NCBI RefSeq assembly: GCF_000384375.1
Contig: NZ_ARVX01000001.1
Span: forward strand, 434,001 to 498,000
Origin: Methylotenera versatilis 79
Lineage (GTDB): Bacteria; Pseudomonadota; Gammaproteobacteria; Burkholderiales; Methylophilaceae
Length of the DNA: 64,000 nt
Reading direction: 5' to 3'
The position numbers and the translations under genes were made by a program. The notes under the pieces are model-generated. The model did not search any database. It was not told where the DNA came from and was given only the letters and a program-made list of their open reading frames with translations. How positions within the stretch are numbered: position 1 is the first letter of the stretch; every line of letters starts with the position of its first letter. This document shows positions 26,231 through 34,645 of this stretch, piece after piece.

Positions 26231-28957
26231 TTGGACACTTTAATCAAACAAACTAAAAGTACTTGTTGCTACTGCGGCGTTGGTTGCGGCGTGATTATTC
26301 ACTCACTCAACGATAAGATTATTGACGTTAAAGGCGATACAGAGCATCCCGCCAATTTTGGTCGACTTTGCACTAAAGGCTCTACGCTACATTTAACCGC
26401 CAAACTGGATAATCGCCTGCTGTACCCAGAGATGCGCTTGACTCGTGAAGCCCCACGCAAGCGTGTTTCGTGGGATGTTTCGCTGGATTACTTAACCGAA
26501 AAATTTGCGCAAACCATCGAAAAACATGGGCCTGATTCGGTCGCATTTTATATCTCAGGCCAACTGTTAACCGAAGATTATTATGTGTTTAACAAGCTCG
26601 CTAAAGGCTTGATTGGCACGAATAACGTCGATACTAATTCACGTTTATGTATGAGCTCGGCTGTTGCAGGTTACAAAGCCACATTAGGCGCAGATTCACC
26701 GCCCGCGTGTTACGAAGATATCGACCATACCAATTGCCTGTTTATCGCTGGCAGCAATACCGCATTTGCGCACCCGATTATTTTCAGGCGTATTGAAGAT
26801 GCCAAAACAAAGAATCCCGATCTAAAAATCATCGTGGTTGACCCACGCAAAACTGACACTGCTCGTTCAGCCGATTTGCATTTGGCTATTTTACCTGGCA
26901 CCGATGTTGCCTTATTTAATGGCTTGTTGCATGTGATGTTGTGGGAAGGCTTGCTAGATATGGCCTTTATTAACGCCCACACCAATGGTTTTGATGAGCT
27001 AAAGGAAACTCTACGCGAATATACGCCTAAAATGGTGGCGGATATTTGTGGTATTAAACAGTCAGATATCATCCAAGCCGCTAAATGGTTTGGCGCTGGC
27101 CCAACATTAAGCATGTACTGCATGGGACTTAACCAAAGTATTCATGGTACAGACAAAAATGCCGCGCTGATTAATTTGCACTTAGCAACAGGCCAAATCG
27201 GCAAAAAAGGCGCAGGTCCGTTCTCTCTCACAGGTCAGCCAAACGCCATGGGTGGACGTGAAGTAGGCGGCATGGCAAACTTGATGTCTGGCCATCGCGA
27301 CTTAGATAATGCCGAACACCGCGCAGAAGTCGCCAAACTGTGGGGCATTGATTCTGTGCCTGAAACTGCAGGCAAAACAGCGATTGAAATGTTTGACGCG
27401 GTAAAAGCAGGTGAAATTAAAGCCATCTGGATTGCCTGTACTAATCCGGCGCATTCCATGCCCGACTTGAATAACGTATTGACTGCATTGAATAATGCGG
27501 AATTAGTCGTCGTGCAGGACGCTTACAATAATACTGATACCTGCGCGTATGCAGATGTACTGTTGCCAGCAAGCACTTGGGGCGAAAAAGAAGGTACTGT
27601 CACCAATTCAGAGCGCCGTATCACGCGTGTAAATCCCGCCGTGCCGCCGCCAGCTGAAGCCAAGCACGACTGGGCGATTATGGTCGATTTTGCACAGCGT
27701 TTAGAAAAACGACTAGCTAAAAATACCGATTTATTTGCCTTTAATACGACTGAAGATATTTTCAACGAACACCGCGAATCCACACGCGGACGTGATTTGG
27801 ATATTACGGGCTTGAGTTATGGTTTGCTCAACGAAAATGGTCCGCAACAATGGCCATTTAAAACAGGCGAATCACAAGGCTTAGCCCGACTTTATGCCGA
27901 TGGCGTTTTTCAAAAACCTAACGGTAAAGCGCAGTTTTTAAACGCCGTATACAAAGGCACAACAGATAAAACCGATGCGCGTCATCCGTTGCATTTACTC
28001 ACTGGTCGATTGCGCGATCAGTGGCATGGCATGAGCCGTACAGGTACAACTGCGCAGTTATTTAATCACGTAGAAGAACCAGCCATCCAGATGAATGCGG
28101 ATGACATGATGCGTCGCAGTATTAAAAATGGCGATATCGTCAAAGTACAAAACAAGCGCGGCAGCATGGTTTTGCCTGCGCAAGCTTCTACCGATGTGCA
28201 GCCTTCGCAGACCTTTATCGCCATGCATTGGGGCAGGCAATTTATGCACGGTTTGGGTGTTAATGCGTTAATGCCCCCAAATTTTGATAAAACATCAAAA
28301 CAGCCTGAACTGAAACATACTGCCATTAAAATTGAGAAACTAGAGCTGCCGTGGCGCATGACAGTGATGCGCGCCGTAAGTGATTTGGGCATGCTGCAAG
28401 AAATTCGTGCCTTGCTACCGCATTTTGAGTACGCAAGTTGCGGCCTATTTAGTCGCGAATCAGCCAATGGTATCGGCATGCTGATATTACGTGCAGCGCA
28501 CGCAGATACGCCAATATCTGATAACCCACAAATGGACTTAATCACCCAAATCGACACGATTTTAGGCATGACAGACGAGATGCCGCTGCTTAACTACAAC
28601 GATGCTAAACGTGGCATTAGCAAACGTATTTTAGTGGAGAATGACCAAGTGACCGGTGTGCGTTTGATGGGCGAAACACTAGCAGCCGATTGGTTAAAAG
28701 ATGTAATGTCGAGCGGCAGATTTACAGATGAATTACGTCGCTGGGCATTGGCACCTGTCGTTACGCCGCCAACTGGACAAAAAGGTCGTGGCAAAATCGT
28801 GTGTAACTGCTTAGACGTTTCGCAAAATGAAATTATCGACAATATTGAATTAGGTGCAGATTTACTTACACTACAAGCCAAGCTCAAATGCGGAACTGAG
28901 TGCGGATCTTGCGTGCCTGAATTGAAAAAACTAGTGCAAATGCACGGTAAATTTTAA
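26231..28957 (+). CDS. nasA: Assimilatory nitrate reductase catalytic subunit
   Basis: The protein has 908 residues, with no Tat signal, so it is cytoplasmic. The N-terminal [4Fe-4S] motif CCYCGVGCG (12-20) and LCTKG near 46 are followed by the molybdopterin oxidoreductase domain (to about 580), with RLCMSSAVAGYK at the Mo site. The molybdopterin dinucleotide-binding domain (about 590-710) comes next. The C-terminus carries a BFD-like [2Fe-2S] domain (CNCLDVS near 858, CGTECGSC near 890), as in NasA proteins that take electrons directly. It reduces nitrate to nitrite for NirBD. The only start in frame after the nirD stop is TTG 26231, with no clear ribosome-binding site. Confidence 0.95.
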   Translation: MDTLIKQTKSTCCYCGVGCGVIIHSLNDKIIDVKGDTEHPANFGRLCTKGSTLHLTAKLDNRLLYPEMRLTREAPRKRVSWDVSLDYLTEKFAQTIEKHGPDSVAFYISGQLLTEDYYVFNKLAKGLIGTNNVDTNSRLCMSSAVAGYKATLGADSPPACYEDIDHTNCLFIAGSNTAFAHPIIFRRIEDAKTKNPDLKIIVVDPRKTDTARSADLHLAILPGTDVALFNGLLHVMLWEGLLDMAFINAHTNGFDELKETLREYTPKMVADICGIKQSDIIQAAKWFGAGPTLSMYCMGLNQSIHGTDKNAALINLHLATGQIGKKGAGPFSLTGQPNAMGGREVGGMANLMSGHRDLDNAEHRAEVAKLWGIDSVPETAGKTAIEMFDAVKAGEIKAIWIACTNPAHSMPDLNNVLTALNNAELVVVQDAYNNTDTCAYADVLLPASTWGEKEGTVTNSERRITRVNPAVPPPAEAKHDWAIMVDFAQRLEKRLAKNTDLFAFNTTEDIFNEHRESTRGRDLDITGLSYGLLNENGPQQWPFKTGESQGLARLYADGVFQKPNGKAQFLNAVYKGTTDKTDARHPLHLLTGRLRDQWHGMSRTGTTAQLFNHVEEPAIQMNADDMMRRSIKNGDIVKVQNKRGSMVLPAQASTDVQPSQTFIAMHWGRQFMHGLGVNALMPPNFDKTSKQPELKHTAIKIEKLELPWRMTVMRAVSDLGMLQEIRALLPHFEYASCGLFSRESANGIGMLILRAAHADTPISDNPQMDLITQIDTILGMTDEMPLLNYNDAKRGISKRILVENDQVTGVRLMGETLAADWLKDVMSSGRFTDELRRWALAPVVTPPTGQKGRGKIVCNCLDVSQNEIIDNIELGADLLTLQAKLKCGTECGSCVPELKKLVQMHGKF

Positions 28958-28981
28958 AAGTACAAATGTATGGGAAAAATC

Positions 28982-29338
28982 ATGTTTAAACATCACTTAA
29001 AACACGCTATATATTTAACCAATACTGCCAAATTGGCTAAAATTTTAGCGGTTGGGATTTGTTTAAGCACGATGAATGTTTATGCCGATGACGCCCATCC
29101 GGATATTGAGGCACAAACGACCAGTAGTGAAAGTGTGATTTTGCACGCCAATGGAAAGTGGGAGTTCGTGAATACGCAAAAAGCAGCCCAAGCCAAAGAA
29201 ATTGCTATCAAGCTTGACCCTGCTGCTAATTGTCCACCAGGCAGCCAAGGCACTTTTTTTGGCTTTGGCCGCTGCATTTTGCCTGGCGATAAAGATTATC
29301 AAACAGGTTCGCGCAGCGGCAAAGGTTTTGGTAACTAA
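28982..29338 (+). CDS. Small exported protein of unknown function at the end of the nitrate operon
   Basis: I do not recognise the family. From ATG 28982 (GGGA about 7 nt upstream; ATG 28970 in frame is the alternative) it has 118 residues, with a signal peptide ending near NVYA|DD. The mature protein is about 80 residues with a short ILHANGKWEFVN segment (predicted beta), two Cys in ANCPPGSQGTFFGFGRC that could form a disulfide, and a Gly/Ser-rich tail ending GKGFGN. It starts about 25 bp after nasA on the same strand and has only a weak stem (29343-29357) behind it. Periplasmic location is an inference. Confidence 0.65.
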   Translation: MFKHHLKHAIYLTNTAKLAKILAVGICLSTMNVYADDAHPDIEAQTTSSESVILHANGKWEFVNTQKAAQAKEIAIKLDPAANCPPGSQGTFFGFGRCILPGDKDYQTGSRSGKGFGN

Positions 29339-29378
29339 TTTTCGTTAATAGTTAACGGTTTATTTAGGCCAGTATTTA

Positions 29379-30758
29379 CTAAAATGACACTGCAGGTTTA
29401 CGCATTGTCACAAACTCTTCAGCCGCAGTCGGGTGTATGCCGATAGTGCTATCGAATACTGCTTTTGTTGCACCTGCACGAATCGCTACAGAAAAACCTT
29501 GAATAATCTCACCTGCATCTGGCCCTACCATATGCATACCAACGACTTTATCTGTACTGCGCACCACTACCATTTTCATGAGTGTGCGCTCGCTGCTACC
29601 TGATAATGTATTTTTCATTGGCTTAAAATCAGCTTTGTAAATATCAATATCCGCTGGATATTTTGCCAAAGCTTGCGCCTCGGTTAGACCAACAGTACCA
29701 ATACTAGGCTGGCTGAATACAGCGGTTGGAATATTATCGTAATCCACTTTTTTATCGTGTGCCGCATACAGCTTGTTCACTAAAGCCATACCTTCAGATG
29801 TCGCCACCGGTGTTAAATTCACGCGATTGGTCACATCGCCCAGTGCATAGATAGACGGCACATTGGTTTGATAGTCAGCATTCACTTTAATCGCACCCAC
29901 TGCATCCAGCGTCACACCTAATGCCTCAAGTCCTATATTTTTACTATTAGGCACACGACCAGTAGCGTACATGACCAACTCAGCCGCGACGGTTTCACCA
30001 TTTGTGGTGTGTACACTTAAACCTTCGCAATCCAAATTAATCTTGTCTACGCTGGTGTTAAACATAAACTTGATGCCTTTTTTGGTCATCTCTGCGATTA
30101 AGAAGTCGCGAATATCCTCATCAAAACCGCGCAATACTTTAGCACCACGCTCAAAAATCGTTACATCCACGCCCAAGCCATGCAAAATACCAGCAAATTC
30201 CACGGCAATATACCCGCCGCCAACAATCACCATTTGTTTAGGCAACACAGGTAAATTAAAAATCTCATTTGAAGTAACAATATGTTCTTTGCCTTCAACT
30301 TCTGGTACGAATGGCCAGCCACCAGTAGCGACTAAAATACGTTCTGCCGTATATGTGTTATCGCCTACTTTTACAGTATGCGCGCCTACCAATGTCGCGC
30401 GACCATTTAGCACAAACACTTGGCTGTCACGTAACAATTTATCGTAAACGCTTTGTAAGCGATTGATTTCTTTATCTTTACTGGCCACTAAATTTGACCA
30501 AGTAAATGCAGAGTCGCCTACTTTCCAGCCAAAACCAGCCGCCGCAGCAAAACTCTCAGAGAATTGTGATGCATACACGTACAATTTTTTAGGTACGCAA
30601 CCCACATTCACACAAGTACCGCCAAAATAGCGGTCTTCTGCAATCGCGACTTTTGCGCCCAAGCCAGCTGCCATGCGTGCCGCACGTACGCCGCCAGAGC
30701 CTGCGCCTATTACAAATAGATCATAATCGTATTGAGTTGTTGGAGTGTATGTAGACAA
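29379..30758 (-). CDS. gor: Glutathione-disulfide reductase
   Basis: The 459-residue cytoplasmic flavoprotein reduces GSSG with NADPH. Features in order: FAD motif GAGSGGVRAARMAA (18-31), redox disulfide GGTCVNVGCVPKK (Cys49, Cys54), NADPH-binding GGGYIAVEFAGI (about 173) and a second FAD contact ALGDVTNR. The C-terminal HPTAAEE holds the active-site His-Glu pair. The GCVPKKLYVYAS context and the NADPH-type pocket favour glutathione reductase over lipoamide dehydrogenase. A peroxiredoxin gene lies just upstream on the same strand, ending in its own terminator, so gor has its own promoter in 30759-30850 or depends on readthrough. Confidence 0.95.
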   Translation of the reverse strand: MSTYTPTTQYDYDLFVIGAGSGGVRAARMAAGLGAKVAIAEDRYFGGTCVNVGCVPKKLYVYASQFSESFAAAAGFGWKVGDSAFTWSNLVASKDKEINRLQSVYDKLLRDSQVFVLNGRATLVGAHTVKVGDNTYTAERILVATGGWPFVPEVEGKEHIVTSNEIFNLPVLPKQMVIVGGGYIAVEFAGILHGLGVDVTIFERGAKVLRGFDEDIRDFLIAEMTKKGIKFMFNTSVDKINLDCEGLSVHTTNGETVAAELVMYATGRVPNSKNIGLEALGVTLDAVGAIKVNADYQTNVPSIYALGDVTNRVNLTPVATSEGMALVNKLYAAHDKKVDYDNIPTAVFSQPSIGTVGLTEAQALAKYPADIDIYKADFKPMKNTLSGSSERTLMKMVVVRSTDKVVGMHMVGPDAGEIIQGFSVAIRAGATKAVFDSTIGIHPTAAEEFVTMRKPAVSF

Positions 30759-30851
30759 TTTATTTCTCTTTAATATGCTAATTAATATAGTCGTGCTAAG
30801 TTAATTTTAAGATTTTCTTGCTTTGATATTCAACAAAAAGTGTTTTAAACA

Positions 30852-30884
30852 AAAAAGGGCGATGCACATCACATCGCCCTTTTT
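30852..30884. terminator. Intrinsic terminator downstream of the peroxiredoxin gene
   Basis: Stem AAAAAGGGCGATG / CATCGCCCTTTTT (13 bp) has a 7-nt loop and lies 14 bp past the peroxiredoxin stop on the minus strand. The A and T tracts make it usable in both directions. Confidence 0.85.
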
Positions 30885-30897
30885 AATGCGAATGTGC

Positions 30898-31416
30898 TTA
30901 TTTTTTCAAATAATTCAACATCGTGTCTGCATCAGAAACTTCAAATGGATCATCACCAAAATCATCAGATTTACCAGCTTCAGCGAAAACTTGTTTCACT
31001 TCGCCGTCTACTACTAATGCTGAATAGCGCCATGAACGGTCACCGAAACCAAGGTTGTTTTTCTTCACTAACATATTCATGCCACGTGTGAAATCACCGT
31101 TACCATCTGGCAACATTTTCACGTTTTTAACGCCAAGGTTTTTACCCCATTGAAACATCACAAAGGCGTCATTCACGCTTACGCAGTAAATATCATCAAC
31201 ACCAGCCGCTTTAAATTCAGCAAATTTAGCTTCATAGCCTGGTAAATGTGTGCTTGAACAAGTTGGTGTAAACGCACCTGGAAGCGCAACAATCACCACT
31301 TTTTTGCCTTTAAAAATGTCGTCAGATGTTACATCTTGCCAACGGAATGGGTTCTCGCCGCCAATGCTCTCATCGCGAACACGGGTTTTAAAAGTTACGT
31401 TTGGTACTCTTGCCAT
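30898..31416 (-). CDS. Peroxiredoxin of the Prx5 (atypical 2-Cys) family
   Basis: The 172-residue thiol peroxidase has its peroxidatic Cys53 in the family motif PGAFTPTCSSTHLPGY (46-61). A further Cys near residue 76 (DIYCVSVND) is the usual second Cys of the bacterial group. It reduces H2O2 or organic peroxides, with glutathione/glutaredoxin the likely reductant. Some bacteria carry the same enzyme fused to glutaredoxin; here there is no fusion, but glutathione reductase is the next gene downstream, consistent with a glutathione-linked pair. The start has AAGGAAATAATC upstream. Confidence 0.93.
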   Translation of the reverse strand: MARVPNVTFKTRVRDESIGGENPFRWQDVTSDDIFKGKKVVIVALPGAFTPTCSSTHLPGYEAKFAEFKAAGVDDIYCVSVNDAFVMFQWGKNLGVKNVKMLPDGNGDFTRGMNMLVKKNNLGFGDRSWRYSALVVDGEVKQVFAEAGKSDDFGDDPFEVSDADTMLNYLKK

Positions 31417-31548
31417 GATTATTTCCTTTTCACTGATTAAAAAAATACGCTGTATAAAAACAGCCTGTCAAAACATTTATTCCGTTGCTTTTGACCTTGA
31501 ACAACATCATACACAGATTACAGTTAACATTAAATTTAATTGTATTTA

Positions 31549-31581
31549 TTTATTTGATAAATTTTACTTATCAAATAAATA
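31549..31581. repeat. AT-rich perfect inverted repeat between radC and the peroxiredoxin gene
   Basis: ATTTATTTGATAA and TTATCAAATAAAT (13 bp) pair around a 7-nt spacer. The rest of the 293-bp gap (31417-31709) shows nothing else. It is 3' of radC and about 130 bp before the peroxiredoxin start, so it could be a weak terminator or an operator. Confidence 0.45.
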
Positions 31582-31709
31582 ATTTAAGCAACCGTAAAGA
31601 TGCTTTAACGAAATGATGTTTTGATGAAATTTTAATAAAAACTCCCAACATTTTCATCTCCATTCTCTACAGGTATTCTTAAATATTCTAAACCTCAAAA
31701 TCTTAAGTC

Positions 31710-32384
31710 TCAAAGCAATCCGCGCTCTACAAAAGACATAGTGTGATTTCCCGCCACAATAAAATGATCCAATACTTTTACATCCACCAACGCTAAAGCC
31801 TGTTTAAGTTGTTTGGTGATCAACTCATCAGCCTGACTTTGTTTCGCGATGCCATAAGGATGATTGTGCGCAAAAATAACACCCGCGGCATTATGATGCA
31901 TCGCACGTTTCACTACTTCGCGCGGGTAAACGCTGGTTTCTGTCAGCGTGCCGCTAAACATCTGTTCACTGGCCTGTAAACGATTTTGTGCATCTAAAAA
32001 CAATACTAAAAATACTTCTTTATTCAGATTACCTAGTTTTAACACTAAATAATCATGTACTTGTTTTGGCGATTCGAACACATCTTTTTGTTGCAACTGC
32101 TCGGTTAATGCGCGGCGGCTCATTTCAAATATCGCTTGTAATTGCACATATTTACTAGCGCCAATGCCATGCACTTGGCTTAATTCAGATTCACTTGCAC
32201 TGAATATTCCATTCAAACTGCCAAATTGCGTAAGCAAATCGCGCGCTAAATCCACCGCACTTTTGCCCACTACTCCTACACGTAAAAAAATCGCCAGTAA
32301 CTCAGCATCTGACAACGCTTCTGCGCCCAGTTCAACCAATTTTTCACGCGGCCGTTCTGCCGCAGGCCAATCTCTTATTGCCAT
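31710..32384 (-). CDS. radC: RadC family protein (JAB/MPN domain)
   Basis: The 224-residue protein has an N-terminal UPF0758 region with a helix-hairpin-helix segment (about 50-75, [15 protein letters not shown]) and a C-terminal JAB1/MPN metalloprotease-like domain. The zinc motif is intact: HNHPYG in [18 protein letters not shown], with the Asp ten residues on. The cellular role of RadC is unsettled; the early link to DNA repair in E. coli came from a recG mutation. It is often a neighbour of coaBC and dut, as here. It follows the HExxH protein gene by 61 bp on the same strand. Confidence 0.93.
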   Translation of the reverse strand: MAIRDWPAAERPREKLVELGAEALSDAELLAIFLRVGVVGKSAVDLARDLLTQFGSLNGIFSASESELSQVHGIGASKYVQLQAIFEMSRRALTEQLQQKDVFESPKQVHDYLVLKLGNLNKEVFLVLFLDAQNRLQASEQMFSGTLTETSVYPREVVKRAMHHNAAGVIFAHNHPYGIAKQSQADELITKQLKQALALVDVKVLDHFIVAGNHTMSFVERGLL

Positions 32385-32445
32385 ATAGAGCCTATCATTA
32401 TTATTCTCCCGATGATTTTTATTGCGTTATTTATTGTGATGACTT

Positions 32446-33234
32446 TTACTTTGCAGGTCTTAACCATCCTATTTCTTGCGCAGTTTTATGTCCAATCACT
32501 GTCTGCGCAAGGCTTGCTGAAATTTCAGCGCGCGACTCACTTAACGGTATTCGCCCGCCCATTAGTTCGGCAAAGTCTTGTGGATAAAGCGGCCGTTTAT
32601 CCGGCTCTGCGAATCCATCGGGGAAAATCGGTAGTGTGGTTTGTAAATCATATTTATCGGTAGCAGTAAGCGTGTGCAACAATTCATGTGACAAAATAAC
32701 TAAATTTTTCTTAGCATATTTTGCATCGCCAAACAGGTTAACTCGGCCGATACGCCCTTTATTCAGCGCAGTTGAATGGCTTAATACCGGATGAGTTTTG
32801 GGATTATGGTAAAGTAAATAAAGTTTAATATCAGGCTTAACAGACATTTTAGGGCTATTTTTCCAAGCGAAATACCTGAACTTCAAGCTCCAGATAATCG
32901 TCTCTAACAAGCTATTATTTTTTGGCGGCGCAGCTGGAATCTCATGTACTACGTCACCTAATTGCACCTCAATTGGCCGACGCAGTCCAAGATCGTAGCG
33001 CGCAGATTGTTCCGCAAAATATGCAGCGACTGGCTCAAAATCATCGCGTGTTAACGTACTGATGTAAGTGTTTACTTCCTTAGCCGTCTCGCTATCTTCA
33101 GCATCTGCGTTAATTGGATAAACCGCAACATAGAGATTATCTTTCCAATCTAAATCCGCTTTATCCAACCATATTTGCTGAATAGCTGTACCCAAAACAA
33201 TCAGCAAAATAAAGATTCTAAGACTTTTCCACAT
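32446..33234 (-). CDS. Membrane-anchored protein of unknown function with an HExxH motif
   Basis: I do not recognise the family. ATG at 33234 (GAGAG ribosome-binding site) gives 262 residues; the longer frame to 33354 would overlap coaBC and lacks support. An N-terminal uncleaved-looking segment (MWKSLRIFILLIVLGTAIQ) anchors it, with the bulk in the periplasm. Near residues 192-196 it has HELLH in LVILSHELLHTLTATDKYD, the zinc-site pattern of zincin metallopeptidases, with a Glu further on (FAEP) that could be the third ligand. A peptidase role is an inference. It is divergent from coaBC and precedes radC. Confidence 0.7.
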   Translation of the reverse strand: MWKSLRIFILLIVLGTAIQQIWLDKADLDWKDNLYVAVYPINADAEDSETAKEVNTYISTLTRDDFEPVAAYFAEQSARYDLGLRRPIEVQLGDVVHEIPAAPPKNNSLLETIIWSLKFRYFAWKNSPKMSVKPDIKLYLLYHNPKTHPVLSHSTALNKGRIGRVNLFGDAKYAKKNLVILSHELLHTLTATDKYDLQTTLPIFPDGFAEPDKRPLYPQDFAELMGGRIPLSESRAEISASLAQTVIGHKTAQEIGWLRPAK

Positions 33235-33332
33235 AACGCTCTCGTTGTTGGTTTTTTGCCAGTTTATCAGCATTAACTTGGCAAATAGTTGCGCGCATCG
33301 CAATTGCTTAGGCTTTGATATAAAATCACAGC

Positions 33333-34535
33333 ATGAGTGCAAATAAAAAACCAATATTACGTAAACTTGTTTTAGGCATAACAGGCGGCATCGCTGCTTA
33401 TAAGGCTGCAGAGTTGGTGCGATTGTTAGTGAAATCAGACATTGATGTGCAAGTGGTAATGACGGAAGCGGCTTGCCAATTTATTACGCCAGTTACTATG
33501 CAAGCGCTATCTGGCAAACCTGTTTTTACGGGCATGTGGGATAGCAGCGTTAATAACGGCATGCCACATATTGAATTAAGTCGCGAAGCAGATGCGATTT
33601 TAATTGCACCTGCCAGTGCCGATTTTCTAGCAAAACTGGTGCATGGTCGTGCGGATGATTTATTGTCTACTTTATGTTTGGCAAGAGATTGCCCGCTTTT
33701 AGTTGCACCTGCGATGAATAAACAAATGTGGGAAAACCCCGCCACGCAACGCAATATCACCCAATTAATCACTGATGGCATCACTATTTTAGGACCTGAT
33801 TCAGGCGAACAAGCGTGTGGCGAAATAGGCTTGGGCCGTATGTTAGAAGCCGAGAATCTATTAGAGGCATTAACCACATATTTCACCCCAAAATTATTTG
33901 CTGACAAACGCATATTAATTACGGCAGGCGCTACGCTTGAAATGATCGACCCTGTGCGCGCCATCACTAATTTAAGTAGTGGGAAAATGGGCTACGCTTT
34001 GGCAAAAACCGCAACAGATATGGGTGCAATTGTGACGTTAATCAGTGGCGCAACCGCAATTAACGCGCCTGAAAATGTAACGAATATTCGCGCAACCAGT
34101 GCCGATGCCATGTATCAAGCTGTTATGCAAAATATTTCTACACAGGATATTTTTATCAGCGTTGCCGCCGTTGCTGATTACACGCCAGTGGATACGCTTG
34201 CGCAAAAAATCAAGAAAACTGATTATTTAACTGAGAAACCACTGAGTTTGAATCTAAAGAAAACTAAAGATATTTTGGCAGATGTTGCCAGTTTACCAAG
34301 CCCTCCATTTTGCGTGGGTTTTGCGGCAGAAAGTGAACACTTAATTGAATACGCTAGCCAAAAACGTATTGCCAAAAAACTGCCATTGATCGTGGCGAAC
34401 GAGGTGATAAGCGCATTAGGCAGCGATGATAATCAAGTGACATTAATTGATGAAAAAGGCATTCACCCATTGCCGCGCGCGCATAAAACTGAAGTTGCAA
34501 AACGCATTTTGATGCACATATCTAGTTTGTTGTAA
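33333..34535 (+). CDS. coaBC: Bifunctional phosphopantothenoylcysteine decarboxylase / phosphopantothenate-cysteine ligase
   Basis: CoaBC (400 residues) catalyses two steps of coenzyme A synthesis from 4'-phosphopantothenate. The N-terminal FMN decarboxylase half (1-180) shows GITGGIAAYKAAELVR, the catalytic-His region MPHIELS and PAMNKQMWENP. The C-terminal CTP-dependent ligase half (about 187-400) begins ILITAGATLEMIDPVRAITN and has the SSGKMGYALA nucleotide loop. It is divergent from the HExxH gene (98 bp between starts). A TonB-dependent receptor separates it from dut, its usual neighbour. Confidence 0.97.
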   Translation: MSANKKPILRKLVLGITGGIAAYKAAELVRLLVKSDIDVQVVMTEAACQFITPVTMQALSGKPVFTGMWDSSVNNGMPHIELSREADAILIAPASADFLAKLVHGRADDLLSTLCLARDCPLLVAPAMNKQMWENPATQRNITQLITDGITILGPDSGEQACGEIGLGRMLEAENLLEALTTYFTPKLFADKRILITAGATLEMIDPVRAITNLSSGKMGYALAKTATDMGAIVTLISGATAINAPENVTNIRATSADAMYQAVMQNISTQDIFISVAAVADYTPVDTLAQKIKKTDYLTEKPLSLNLKKTKDILADVASLPSPPFCVGFAAESEHLIEYASQKRIAKKLPLIVANEVISALGSDDNQVTLIDEKGIHPLPRAHKTEVAKRILMHISSLL

Positions 34536-34645
34536 AAAACGTCTAAAAACCCACAATCTTAATCAAAAATCATGAAAATGCTGATGCATATTATCGGCAT
34601 TTGTATTTATGATGCAGCTTTACTTTTTCCTGTTAAGAATCAATT

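Noticed and set aside
28066-28569. A 167-codon minus-strand open frame opposite nasA
   Set aside because: Antisense shadow of a conserved gene, with Cys/Ser-rich random-looking protein.
29971-30447. A 158-codon plus-strand open frame opposite gor
   Set aside because: Shadow of glutathione reductase; no ribosome-binding site or motif.
33235-33354. A 40-residue N-terminal extension of the HExxH protein
   Set aside because: It would overlap the coaBC start and has no ribosome-binding site, while ATG 33234 has GAGAG and begins the membrane anchor.
33398-33967. A 189-codon minus-strand open frame opposite coaBC
   Set aside because: It lies fully inside a certain gene, shows no recognisable domain and has no start signal.
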